In this document: one piece after another, positions 1 to 8,176 of the stretch
Layout of the letters: each line of letters begins with the position of its first letter
Position numbering within the stretch: position 1 is the first letter of the stretch
Assembly: GCF_028128765.1 (NCBI RefSeq)
Contig: NZ_LBJG01000024.1
Coordinates: 992,001-1,056,000, forward strand
Length of the DNA: 64,000 nucleotides
DNA from: Bradyrhizobium sp. CCBAU 51627
Lineage (GTDB): Bacteria; Pseudomonadota; Alphaproteobacteria; Rhizobiales; Xanthobacteraceae
Direction: 5' to 3'
Notes under the pieces: model-generated
Database searches by the model: none
What the model was told of the DNA's origin: nothing
Seen by the model: the letters and a program-made list of their open reading frames with translations, nothing else
Position numbers and translations under genes: made by a program

Positions 1-78
1 TGTGCGCTGCGCGTTGCGCCACGGGACGGACGGGGCCACCAGCCGTCCTTCTCCAATCACAGCGACGTGTCTTTATTC

Positions 79-94
79 GGAAACGATCATTCCC
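79..94. promoter_or_regulatory. TetR operator, copy 1
   Basis: The 16-base sequence GGAAACGATCATTCCC lies 12 bases before the tetR start codon. Its reverse complement differs by one base from the palindrome GGAAATGATCGTTTCC at 743-758 in front of the MFS gene. A near-palindrome placed before the regulator and again before its neighbour is the usual arrangement for a TetR-family repressor that controls itself and an efflux gene. The binding itself is inferred. Confidence 0.7.
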
Positions 95-106
95 TATTAT
101 CCCGCG

Positions 107-727
107 ATGCAAAAAGCCGCCCGACGATCCGAGCCTTCCGCCCATCCTCCCGGCCGTCCCCGGGAGTTCGACATCGATACCGCGCTGGACGGTGCCATCA
201 GGGTGTTCTGCGAGCGCGGCTATCATGCCACCTCGATCGGGGACCTCACCGCGGCGATGCGGCTGGCCACGGGCAGCGTCTACAAGGCATTTCGCGACAA
301 GCACGCGGTCTTCCTCGCGGCCTTCGAGCGCTACACCACGGTGCGTGGCGAACAGACCCGCGCCGCGGCCGCGCGAGGCGCAAACGGTCGTGAGCGCGTG
401 CGCCATGTGCTGATGTCCTATGTCGAGCACTCCCAGGGCAGCGAAGGGCGCCGCGGCTGTATCGTGGTCGGCACTGCGGTCGAGCTGTCAGCGGTCGATG
501 CGGTGATGCGGGCCCGCGTCACGGCGCAGCTGAAGACCAACGAGGCCTTCATCGCCGGCCTCATTCGCGAAGGGCAGGCCGATGGCTCGATTCCCGGCCA
601 TGTCGAAGCCGACGACACGGCGCGGCTGATGATCTGCATGACGCAGGGCCTGCGCGTGGTCGGCAAAGCGCGTCTGCCGCTCGACGGCGGGCGCCTGATC
701 GGCGTCGCGATGAAGCTGCTTGCTTGA
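107..727 (+). CDS. TetR/AcrR family transcriptional regulator
   Basis: A 206-residue protein of normal TetR length. Residues about 25-70 form the N-terminal DNA-binding domain, with the helix-turn-helix around residues 43-62 (ATSIGDLTAAMRLATGSVYK). The rest is the variable ligand-binding and dimerisation domain, including a GCIVVGTAVEL stretch common in efflux-linked TetR proteins. The ATG at 107 is chosen because it begins the family-like N-terminus and lies just after operator copy 1; an open GTG further upstream would translate through that operator. The MFS gene follows in the same direction with a second operator between them. The protein is inferred to be a ligand-responsive repressor of that transporter; the ligand is unknown. 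Confidence 0.9.
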   Translation: MQKAARRSEPSAHPPGRPREFDIDTALDGAIRVFCERGYHATSIGDLTAAMRLATGSVYKAFRDKHAVFLAAFERYTTVRGEQTRAAAARGANGRERVRHVLMSYVEHSQGSEGRRGCIVVGTAVELSAVDAVMRARVTAQLKTNEAFIAGLIREGQADGSIPGHVEADDTARLMICMTQGLRVVGKARLPLDGGRLIGVAMKLLA

Positions 728-742
728 GCTTTTGTCAAATTA

Positions 743-758
743 GGAAATGATCGTTTCC
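743..758. promoter_or_regulatory. TetR operator, copy 2
   Basis: GGAAATGATCGTTTCC is palindromic except for the central T/C mismatch. It sits 38 bases before the MFS start and matches copy 1 at 79-94 on the opposite strand. It is the probable repressor site for the transporter. Confidence 0.7.
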
Positions 759-795
759 TATATATGGAGACATTTGGAATGTCGGAGAGTCTGGA

Positions 796-1989
796 ATGAC
801 GATGAATGCCACGATCGAGACCGCGCCGGAGACGGATGCGGTGTCGCAACGACTGACCTTCGTGCTCGCCGCGGCCTGTGGCATGGTCGCCGCCAATATC
901 TATTATGCACAGCCGCTGATCGCTCCGATCAGCGCCGCGCTGGGCCTGTCGCATGCAGCCGCTGGCCTGATCGTGACCATGACGCAGATCGGCTACGGCA
1001 CCGGGCTGCTGTTCATCGTGCCGCTCGGCGATCTCGTCGAGAACCGTGCGCTGATCTGCACCGTGATCGCGCTGGGCGCGTCGGCGCTGCTTGCGGCTGC
1101 GTTCGCCACCCATGCGCTGCCGTTCCTGATCGCGGCGCTGTTCATCGGCCTCGGCTCGGTCGCGGTGCAGATTATCATTCCCTACGCCGCCCATCTCGCG
1201 CCGGAAGCCATTCGCGGCCGTGTCGTCGGCAACGTCTCGACCGGGTTGATGCTCGGCATCATGCTGGCGCGCCCGGTGTCGAGCTTCGTCACCGCGGCGC
1301 TGTCCTGGCACGCGGTGTTCTTCTGCTCGGCCGCGTTGATGGTCGCGCTCGCGGTCGTGCTGCGCATCACGCTGCCGAAGCGCACACCGGTGGCGCGCAT
1401 GCATTACGGCGCGCTGCTGCTGTCGATGCCGCATCTGGTGCGTACCACGCCGCTGCTCAGGCGGCGCGCGCTCTACCAGGCCGGCCTGTTCGGTGCGTTC
1501 ACCCTGTTCTGGACGGTGGTGCCGCTCCAGCTCGCCGGCCAATTCGGCTTCACCCAGCGCGGCATCGCGCTGTTTGCGTTGGCCGGTGTGTCCGGCGTGT
1601 TCGCGGCGCCGATCGCGGGACGCCTCGCCGATCGCGGCCACAGCCGGATCGCCACGTTCGCCGCGATGCTGTTCGTTGCCCTCGGTTTCATGGTGACGCA
1701 TGTCGGCGCGGCCGGATCGATGCTCAACCTCGCCTGTCTGGTTGTCGCTGCGATCGCCATCGATTTTGGCGTGCAGGGCAATGTGGTGCTCGGCTTCCGC
1801 GCGATTTTCGTGCTCGGACACGAGCATCGAAGTCGCCTCAACGGGCTCTATATGGCGACGTTCTTCGCCGCCGGGGCAGCCGGATCCGCGCTCGGCGCCT
1901 GGGCCTTCGCGCAAGGCGGCTGGACGCTGGCCTCGGCCATTGGCCTTGCGCTGCCCGTCGCCAGCCTGATCTACGCAGCAACCGAATAG
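796..1989 (+). CDS. MFS efflux transporter
   Basis: A 397-residue, highly hydrophobic protein with about 12 membrane segments, the normal size of a drug-proton antiporter of the major facilitator superfamily. The first segment starts after about 20 residues (LTFVLAAACGMVAANIYYAQPL). The loop motif GRLADRGHSR near residue 275 is the second-half copy of the MFS motif A. The ATG at 796 follows a GGAGAG ribosome site. It is preceded by the TetR operator and the tetR gene, which suggests export of a toxic compound that also induces expression. The substrate cannot be told from the sequence. Confidence 0.88.
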   Translation: MTMNATIETAPETDAVSQRLTFVLAAACGMVAANIYYAQPLIAPISAALGLSHAAAGLIVTMTQIGYGTGLLFIVPLGDLVENRALICTVIALGASALLAAAFATHALPFLIAALFIGLGSVAVQIIIPYAAHLAPEAIRGRVVGNVSTGLMLGIMLARPVSSFVTAALSWHAVFFCSAALMVALAVVLRITLPKRTPVARMHYGALLLSMPHLVRTTPLLRRRALYQAGLFGAFTLFWTVVPLQLAGQFGFTQRGIALFALAGVSGVFAAPIAGRLADRGHSRIATFAAMLFVALGFMVTHVGAAGSMLNLACLVVAAIAIDFGVQGNVVLGFRAIFVLGHEHRSRLNGLYMATFFAAGAAGSALGAWAFAQGGWTLASAIGLALPVASLIYAATE

Positions 1990-2128
1990 AGGTACGATTG
2001 TGTGCCGTGGTCCCGTTTACCAGCCTCGCGTGGGGCGATCGGGACGGCGCGATTTCCGTCTCGCAGATTCCCTGCTGCTGTAGTACTTTGGTCGCAAGCC
2101 GCCTGGTTAATGGCGGCAGGGAGGCCCT

Positions 2129-2548
2129 ATGAGGCGTGCAGAACTGGTGGGCGTACCGCGGTTGCGGCCATGGTCGTGGCAGGCGTTTCTGCTCGGATTT
2201 GTCGTGGTTGCAGCGTCGGCTGTGCTTCAAGGCGTCTGCGTTGCGCTCGGCGCAAAGCTCTATTTCGCAGCGTTCCTGCCCAGCCTGTTCGTGCTCGGCA
2301 TTGTTGCAGGCGCCCCGGCCGCCCTGTTCGCCGCGCTGCTCACCATTCCCCTGGTGTGGTGGGCGTTCATCCCGCCGTTCTTCAAATTCACGGCGCTGTC
2401 CAGCGCGAGCGCGGATTCCGTCAATCTGTTCTGCCTCCTGGCCGTGCTCGTGATCGGCCTTGCCGATCTCTGCCGCGCGACGATCACCATCAACAGGAGC
2501 GGCGGATTGAAGTCGTCGGGCGAGCGCGCGGCAACGAATTCGCAATAA
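2129..2548 (+). CDS. DUF4118-like integral membrane protein
   Basis: A 139-residue protein with three to four closely packed membrane helices between residues 15 and 115. It resembles the four-helix DUF4118 module found in KdpD and other sensor kinases, with the typical LGIVAGAPAALFAALLTIPLVWWAF segment in the middle (interrupted here as LGIVAGAPAAL then FAALLTIPLVWWAF). No kinase domain follows, so this is a stand-alone membrane module; the C-terminus is short and polar. Function unknown. The family assignment rests on helix pattern and loop style and is moderate. Confidence 0.65.
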   Translation: MRRAELVGVPRLRPWSWQAFLLGFVVVAASAVLQGVCVALGAKLYFAAFLPSLFVLGIVAGAPAALFAALLTIPLVWWAFIPPFFKFTALSSASADSVNLFCLLAVLVIGLADLCRATITINRSGGLKSSGERAATNSQ

Positions 2549-2685
2549 ACAGGTGCTGCACGGAGAGCGCTCGTTGCGCGCCGGCAACAGTCCGGCAACC
2601 ATCCGTGCGCTTGGACCGCGCCGCTAACTTTTCAAAAAAGATTTGGCCGCAATTTCTCCCGCGGGAATACGAGGGAGTTTTCGAC

Positions 2686-2895
2686 ATGACCGGCCAGATC
2701 AACGGACACGCCATCTTCGAGAACGTGCGCCGCTACCGCGGCATCGCATCGCTCTATCGCCAGACCGCGGCGTTTCGGCCGGCCCAGCGCTGGTCGCTGC
2801 TGGAGCAGGCCAGCGAGTGGGAAGCTCGTGCGCTGTCGGAGCTGGAAGCCTATTTCGCGGCCCGCGCGGATCACGTCGCCCTGCGCGCGGCCTAA
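2686..2895 (+). CDS. small conserved hypothetical protein (ENVRRYR family)
   Basis: A 69-residue soluble, helical protein. The start at 2686 follows a GAGGGAG ribosome site. The core ENVRRYRGIASLYRQTAAF, then RPAQRWSLLEQASEWEARAL, matches position by position a second small protein in this window at 15230-15442 (ENVRRYRALASLCRQQAAY...). The two form a paralogous family that I recognise only as typical of Bradyrhizobium. No catalytic motif is visible; function unknown. Confidence 0.7.
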   Translation: MTGQINGHAIFENVRRYRGIASLYRQTAAFRPAQRWSLLEQASEWEARALSELEAYFAARADHVALRAA

Positions 2896-2996
2896 GCCTG
2901 GTCGAGAGCGGGCCTCGGGGCGACTACGGAGTTGCCCTGTCGCTCGCGTGTGCTAGCAATTCGTCCAGATTTCGTTCACGACGGCCGGGGCGCGCG

Positions 2997-3089
2997 ATGA
3001 CCACTTTCAACCGCATTTTCACGACAGAGCGTCTGCTCCAGATCATCGTCGTTCTGGCGGCGACTGTCGCGATGAAGCTGATGGCCTGA
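2997..3089 (+). CDS. possible 30-residue membrane peptide
   Basis: A 30-residue frame starting at 2997: a short polar start (MTTFNRIFTTER) followed by one hydrophobic helix (LLQIIVVLAATVAMKLM). The upstream GGCCGGGG is a weak ribosome site. It ends 12 bases before the convergent cbbR stop. Short single-helix peptides exist in this group, but there is no independent support that this one is made. Confidence 0.3.
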   Translation: MTTFNRIFTTERLLQIIVVLAATVAMKLMA

Positions 3090-3101
3090 ACGCTAGCCGC
3101 G

Positions 3102-4079
3102 CTATCGCTTGCCGAAATCGGGCACTTCGGGCAGATAGTTCGAGCCCTCCGAGCCCAGAAAATCGAACATCGCCTGCGCCGGCGGCAGCAGCACCTTGTC
3201 GCTGCGGCGGATCACATACCATTGCCGAACGATCGGCAGCCCCGCGACGTCGAGCGCGATGAGGCGGCCTTCGGCGAGCTCGTGCGCGACCGTGTGCGCC
3301 GAGATAAAGGCGATGCCGAGGCCCGCAATGACGGCCTGCTTGATGGTCTCGTTGCTGCTCATCTCCATGCCGATGATCGGCTCGAGATCGGACTTCTGGA
3401 ACATTCCCTCCATCAGCGTGCGGGTGCCCGATCCCGGCTCGCGGGTGAGGAAGGTCTCGTGCACGAGATCGGTCAGGCTGAGCCCTGAATCCTTCTCCAG
3501 CCAATGTCCCTTGCGCGCGACGATGATGTGCGGATTGCGCCCGAGCTGGCGGACGTCGACGCTGACGTCGGCCGGCGGCCGACCCATCACGGCGAAATCG
3601 AGGTCGTAACCATGCATGGCCTCGCGGATCTCCTCGCGGTTGCCGATGGTCAGCTTGATCTCGATCTTCGGTGAGCGCTTGGAGAAGGCCGCGATTGCAT
3701 GCGGCACGAAATACTTTGCGGTCGAGACTGCGCCAAGATTCACCGTGCCGCCGGTCCTGCCCGCAAGCAGATCGAGTGCGCCCTGGCAGTCCGCAATGGC
3801 GGCTTCGACGCGCTCGGCGAGCGCCAGGACTTCCTGACCTGCTTCCGTCAGCAGCATGCCATCGCCGGTCCGCTGCACCAGCGGCAAACCGGCAAGGTCT
3901 TGAAGCTGCCGCAACTGCTGCGTCACGGCCGGTTGTGTCAGTCCGAGCTGGTTCGAAGCTGCCGTGACGCTGCCCTTTGCCGAGAGCGCCGCAAGCGAGC
4001 GCAGCTGCCGGATCGTCAGATGCCGGAGCTGGGCCGCGGCATGGCCAGGGCCATTATAAGAAAATTCTTTGGCTACCAT
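3102..4079 (-). CDS. cbbR: LysR-type regulator CbbR of the cbb operon
   Basis: A 325-residue LysR-family regulator, slightly longer than usual because of a roughly 20-residue N-terminal extension. The winged helix-turn-helix covers residues about 21-80 (LTIRQLRSLAALSAKGSVTAA, then SNQLGLTQPAVTQQLRQL), and the inducer-binding domain covers about 105-310. It is divergent from cbbF with 119 bases between the starts, the standard position of CbbR, which activates Calvin-cycle genes in response to metabolites such as NADPH or RuBP in other bacteria. The only start before the HTH is the ATG at 4079. If correct, one arm of the AT-rich dyad at 4057-4100 lies inside the coding region; a start nearer the HTH cannot be excluded. 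Confidence 0.93.
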   Translation of the reverse strand: MVAKEFSYNGPGHAAAQLRHLTIRQLRSLAALSAKGSVTAASNQLGLTQPAVTQQLRQLQDLAGLPLVQRTGDGMLLTEAGQEVLALAERVEAAIADCQGALDLLAGRTGGTVNLGAVSTAKYFVPHAIAAFSKRSPKIEIKLTIGNREEIREAMHGYDLDFAVMGRPPADVSVDVRQLGRNPHIIVARKGHWLEKDSGLSLTDLVHETFLTREPGSGTRTLMEGMFQKSDLEPIIGMEMSSNETIKQAVIAGLGIAFISAHTVAHELAEGRLIALDVAGLPIVRQWYVIRRSDKVLLPPAQAMFDFLGSEGSNYLPEVPDFGKR

Positions 4080-4100
4080 TATGAATAGAAATTTTCCTTA
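4057..4100. promoter_or_regulatory. candidate CbbR-binding dyad
   Basis: An AT-rich island in otherwise GC-rich DNA. TAAGAAAATT at 4057-4066 is repeated as its complement AATTTTCCTTA (one extra C) at 4090-4100. LysR regulators bind paired T-N11-A type sites in the divergent promoter region, so this is the likely CbbR control region for both cbbR and cbbF. Confidence 0.5.
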
Positions 4101-4198
4101 TTTTATCTCCCCTGTCAATCTCATCGTGCTGGGACAGACCGCACCGACCTCCGCCGGGGAGGGAACTGGATGCAGGACCCACGAGGGGATGGACGCAG

Positions 4199-5236
4199 AT
4201 GATCGGGCAACTCAGGCTGGACGACCACCTTCAACGCTATTCCGAGACGGCGCCGCATGCGCTGGCCGTGGTGGCGGCAGTTGACGCCATCGCTGCGGCG
4301 GCGATCGAGATCGCTGACCTCATTGGCACCGGAGATCTCGCGGACGCCTCGGGCCTGACCACCGGCCGCAACAGCGATGGCGACGTCCAGCGCGACCTCG
4401 ACGTCCAGGCCGATGCCATCCTGCGCCGCTGCCTCGGCAAGCAGCCGATCGCGGCGCTCGCGTCCGAGGAAATGCGCGAGCCTCAGATCTGCGATCGCGA
4501 AGCAAAGGTCTGCGTTGCGATCGATCCGCTGGATGGCTCCTCCAACATCGACATCAACATGACCGTCGGCACGATCTTCTCGATCCTGCCCGCGCCTGAC
4601 GATCTCGCGCTCGCTTTCCATCAACGCGGCTCGGCGCAGCTCGCGGCGGGGTTCGTCACTTACGGTCCGCAGACCTCGCTGGTGCTGACGCTTGGCGAGG
4701 GCGTCGACATCTTCACTTTGGACCGCAAGGCCGGCTGCTTCCGCCTCTCGCGAAGCGGCGTGCAGATCTCCGAGGCCTGCGAGGAATTCGCGATCAACGC
4801 GTCGAATCGCCGGCACTGGGACGTGCCCGTGCGCGCCTTCATCGACGAATGCCTCGCCGGCGTCGACGGGCCCGCGAACCACAATTTCAACATGCGCTGG
4901 ATCGGCTCGCTCGTCGCGGAGGCCTATCGCATCCTAACTCGCGGTGGCGTGTTCCTCTATCCCTCCGATGCGCGGCCCGGCTATGGCGACGGGCGTCTGC
5001 GTCTGGTCTACGAGGCGCACCCCATGGCCATGATCATCGAGCAGGCCGGCGGCTCGGCCACGACGGGGCGCGAGCGCATCCTCGACCTCTCGGCGCAGAA
5101 CCTGCACCAGCGCGTGCCCCTGATCATGGGCTCGAGCAACGAGGTGCGGCGCGTCGAAGAGCTGCACTGCGACCCGCTGCTCGTCGCCAGCGTCTCCGCG
5201 CCGCTGTTCGCGCGCCGCGGCTTCTTCCGGCTGTGA
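4199..5236 (+). CDS. cbbF: class I fructose-1,6-bisphosphatase (Calvin cycle)
   Basis: A 345-residue enzyme that hydrolyses fructose-1,6-bisphosphate, and in autotrophs often sedoheptulose-1,7-bisphosphate, in RuBP regeneration. The metal-site motif IDPLDGSSNID is at about residues 107-117, with the earlier acidic LASEEM site near residue 88. The ATG at 4199 follows GAGGGG. It is the first gene of the cbb operon; cbbP begins 12 bases after its stop. Cytoplasmic; regulated through CbbR from the divergent region. Confidence 0.95.
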   Translation: MIGQLRLDDHLQRYSETAPHALAVVAAVDAIAAAAIEIADLIGTGDLADASGLTTGRNSDGDVQRDLDVQADAILRRCLGKQPIAALASEEMREPQICDREAKVCVAIDPLDGSSNIDINMTVGTIFSILPAPDDLALAFHQRGSAQLAAGFVTYGPQTSLVLTLGEGVDIFTLDRKAGCFRLSRSGVQISEACEEFAINASNRRHWDVPVRAFIDECLAGVDGPANHNFNMRWIGSLVAEAYRILTRGGVFLYPSDARPGYGDGRLRLVYEAHPMAMIIEQAGGSATTGRERILDLSAQNLHQRVPLIMGSSNEVRRVEELHCDPLLVASVSAPLFARRGFFRL

Positions 5237-5248
5237 GGGAGGTCATCC

Positions 5249-6124
5249 ATGTCCAGGAAGCATCCGATCATCTCGATCACCGGCTCTTCAGGGGCCGGCA
5301 CCACGTCGGTGAAGAAGACGTTCGAGCAGATATTCTTCCGCGAGAAGGTCAACGCCGTCTACATCGAGGGTGATGCCTTTCACCGTTACGACCGCGCTGA
5401 GATGCGCGCGCAGATGGCCACGGAGGCCGAGCGCGGTAACAAGCACTTCAGCCATTTCAGCCCCGAGACCAATCTGTTCGAGGAGCTGGAGCGGGCCTTC
5501 CGCGACTACGGCGAGACCGGCACGGCGACGACGCGGCACTATGTGCACGACGCCGAGGAATCCGCGCTGCATGGGGCCGCCCCCGGCACCTTCACCGAAT
5601 GGAAGCAACTGCCGGAAAACTCCGACCTGTTGTTCTACGAAGGTCTGCATGGTGCTGTCGTCACCGATAGAGTGAATGTCGCGCGCTACGCCGACCTCAA
5701 GATCGGTGTCGTGCCCGTGATCAATCTCGAATGGATCCAGAAGCTGCACCGCGACCGCAGCGCGCGCGGTTATTCGACCGAGGCCGTCACCGACACGATC
5801 CTGCGGCGGATGCCTGATTACATCCACTACATCTGCCCGCAATTCACCGAGACAGACATCAACTTCCAGCGTGTGCCGACGGTGGACACCTCAAACCCGT
5901 TCATCGCACGCTGGATCCCGACGCCGGACGAATCGATGGTGGTGATCCGCTTCAAGAACCCGCGCGGCATCGACTTCCCCTATCTGCTGTCGATGCTGCC
6001 GCAAAGCTGGATGTCCCGCGCGAACTCGATCGTGTGCCCCGGCGCCAAGCTCGACCTGGCCATGCAACTGATTCTGACGCCGCTGATCATGCAGTTGATC
6101 GAGCGCAAGCGCAGCTTGAAGTGA
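5249..6124 (+). CDS. cbbP: phosphoribulokinase
   Basis: A 291-residue class I (bacterial) phosphoribulokinase, making RuBP from ribulose-5-phosphate and ATP. The P-loop GSSGAGTTS is at residues 12-20. Further on are the FYEGLHG acidic motif and the DRSARGYSTEAVTDTILRRM region typical of the family. A GAGGGAGG ribosome site precedes the ATG. It lies between cbbF (12-base gap) and cbbT (16-base gap). With RuBisCO it is one of the two enzymes unique to the Calvin cycle, which confirms the role of the operon. Confidence 0.97.
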   Translation: MSRKHPIISITGSSGAGTTSVKKTFEQIFFREKVNAVYIEGDAFHRYDRAEMRAQMATEAERGNKHFSHFSPETNLFEELERAFRDYGETGTATTRHYVHDAEESALHGAAPGTFTEWKQLPENSDLLFYEGLHGAVVTDRVNVARYADLKIGVVPVINLEWIQKLHRDRSARGYSTEAVTDTILRRMPDYIHYICPQFTETDINFQRVPTVDTSNPFIARWIPTPDESMVVIRFKNPRGIDFPYLLSMLPQSWMSRANSIVCPGAKLDLAMQLILTPLIMQLIERKRSLK

Positions 6125-6140
6125 GCAAGGAGAGTACCCG

Positions 6141-8162
6141 ATGAACATCTCCGTCCACGCCGAAGCCGACCTCACGGCGGTTACGCATAACGATCTCGCC
6201 AACGCCGTGCGCTTCCTCGCGGTCGATGCCGTCGAGACCTCGCAGTCCGGCCATCCCGGCCTGCCCATGGGCATGGCCGACGTCGCGACCGTGCTGTTCT
6301 CGCGCTTCCTGAAATTCGACTCGGCGCACCCGAACTGGCCGGACCGAGACCGCTTCGTGCTGTCGGCTGGCCATGGTTCGATGCTGCTCTATGCACTCCT
6401 GCATCTCACCGGCGGCGACGTCAGCCTGGACGACATCAAGGCCTTCAGGCAGTGGGGCTCGAAGACGCCGGGGCATCCGGAATACGGGCACACGCCAGGC
6501 GTCGAGACCACCACCGGTCCGCTGGGGCAGGGGATTGCGACCGCCGTCGGCATGGCCCTCGCCGAGCGCATGGCCAATGCGCGGCATGGCGACGGTCTTG
6601 TCGATCACTTCACCTATGTGATCGCCGGCGACGGCTGCTTGATGGAAGGGATCAGCCAGGAGGCGATCTCGCTCGCAGGCCATCTGGGGCTCGGCCGCTT
6701 GATCGTGTTGTTCGACGACAACGGCATCTCCATCGACGGGCCGACCTCGCTTGCGACTTCCGATGACCAGCTCGCGCGCTTCGCCGCGTCAGGCTGGTCG
6801 GTGCGCCGCGTTGATGGACACGATTCCGAAGCTGTCGCGCAAGCGATCGCGGAAGAGCGCGAAACTGCAAAGCCGTCGCTGATCGCCTGCCGCACTATCA
6901 TCGGCTATGGCGCGCCGGACCGGCAAGGCACGGAAAAGGCGCATGGTGCGCCGCTCGGGGCCGAGCAGGCCGCGGCGGCGCGGCGGACGCTGGGCTGGGA
7001 CTATCAGCCTTTCGTCGTGCCTGTCACCGTCGCAAAGGCGTGGCGGATGATCGGGCAACGCGGGCAGGTCGAGCGTCTGGCCTGGCTCGATCGTTACGAA
7101 AACGCCACGCCCGAGCAGCGCGAGCTGTTCATCGAGGGCAAGTCGGTTGCCCTGCCGGACGCCTATGCCCAGGCCTCGGCGAAATTGCGCGAGCGATTTG
7201 CCGGCGAGCGTCCGAAGCTCGCGACGCGGCAGGCCTCGCAACAGGTGCTCGACGGCATTGCAGGGACGATTCCCGGTCTTGTCGGCGGCTCCGCCGACCT
7301 GACGCATTCGAACCTGACACATGCCAAGACGCAGGCTCCCGTCCGGCGTGATGCGTTCGCCGGCGATTACATCCATTACGGTATCCGCGAGCACGGCATG
7401 GCCGCCGCGATGAACGGCCTCGCGCTGCATGGTGGCTTCATTCCCTATGGCGGCACCTTCCTCGCCTTCTCGGACTACAGCCGGCCGGCGATCCGCCTTG
7501 CCGCTCTGATGCGGCTGCGCGTCATCCATGTGATGACGCACGACTCCATCGGTCTCGGCGAGGATGGTCCGACGCACCAGCCGGTCGAGCACCTTGCGGC
7601 GCTCCGTGTCATTCCCAACCTGCTGGTGTTCCGCCCCGCAGACGCGGTCGAGACGCTGGAAGCCTGGGACTGCGCGCTCGAGGCAAAAGACCGGCCCTCC
7701 GTGCTCTGCCTGTCGCGTCAGGCGCTGCCGACCTTCCGCAGTGACGTCCGCGGCAAGAACCGGGTCGCCCGCGGCGCCTATCTCATCGTATCGCCGGACG
7801 GTGGCCGCGACGTGACGCTGATGGCAACCGGCTCGGAAGTCTCGATCGCGCTGGAAGCCGCCCGCCTGCTCGCGACCGAGCACGTCCGTGCGGCCGTGGT
7901 CTCCGCGCCGTGCTTTGCGTTGTTCGAGGAGCAGCCGGACGATTATCGCGCGGCGGTTCTCGGGACCGCTCCGCGCGTCGGCATCGAGGCAGCCGTCGCC
8001 GGCGATTGGCATCGCTGGATCGGCGCGGACGGCGAATTCGTCGGCATGCGCGGCTTCGGCGCCTCGGCACCGGCGCCGGTGCTTTACCGCGAATTCGGCA
8101 TCACGCCGCAAAGCGTGGCCCAAGCCGCCCGCCGCGCCATCGCCCGCGTTCGCAAGCAATAA
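6141..8162 (+). CDS. cbbT: transketolase (Calvin cycle)
   Basis: A 673-residue transketolase of full normal length, moving two-carbon units between sugar phosphates using thiamine diphosphate. The ThDP-binding motif runs from GDGCLMEG at about residue 163 to FDDN near residue 193; early substrate-binding SGHPGLPMG and HGSMLLYALLHL motifs and the C-terminal pyrimidine domain (GIREHGMAAAMNGLALHGG, then EDGPTHQPVEHL) are all present. AAGGAGAG precedes the ATG. Central gene of the cbb operon. Confidence 0.96.
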   Translation: MNISVHAEADLTAVTHNDLANAVRFLAVDAVETSQSGHPGLPMGMADVATVLFSRFLKFDSAHPNWPDRDRFVLSAGHGSMLLYALLHLTGGDVSLDDIKAFRQWGSKTPGHPEYGHTPGVETTTGPLGQGIATAVGMALAERMANARHGDGLVDHFTYVIAGDGCLMEGISQEAISLAGHLGLGRLIVLFDDNGISIDGPTSLATSDDQLARFAASGWSVRRVDGHDSEAVAQAIAEERETAKPSLIACRTIIGYGAPDRQGTEKAHGAPLGAEQAAAARRTLGWDYQPFVVPVTVAKAWRMIGQRGQVERLAWLDRYENATPEQRELFIEGKSVALPDAYAQASAKLRERFAGERPKLATRQASQQVLDGIAGTIPGLVGGSADLTHSNLTHAKTQAPVRRDAFAGDYIHYGIREHGMAAAMNGLALHGGFIPYGGTFLAFSDYSRPAIRLAALMRLRVIHVMTHDSIGLGEDGPTHQPVEHLAALRVIPNLLVFRPADAVETLEAWDCALEAKDRPSVLCLSRQALPTFRSDVRGKNRVARGAYLIVSPDGGRDVTLMATGSEVSIALEAARLLATEHVRAAVVSAPCFALFEEQPDDYRAAVLGTAPRVGIEAAVAGDWHRWIGADGEFVGMRGFGASAPAPVLYREFGITPQSVAQAARRAIARVRKQ

Positions 8163-8176
8163 CAGGAGGACTCGTC

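Noticed and set aside
418..1914. 498-codon minus-strand frame opposite the MFS gene
   Set aside because: Antisense to a clear 12-helix transporter; the translation is His/Arg/Glu/Gln-rich with no domain.
2002..2685. Longer start for the small protein at 2686
   Set aside because: The frame is open for 228 codons upstream but overlaps the DUF4118-like gene, and a clear GAGGGAG lies only before 2686.
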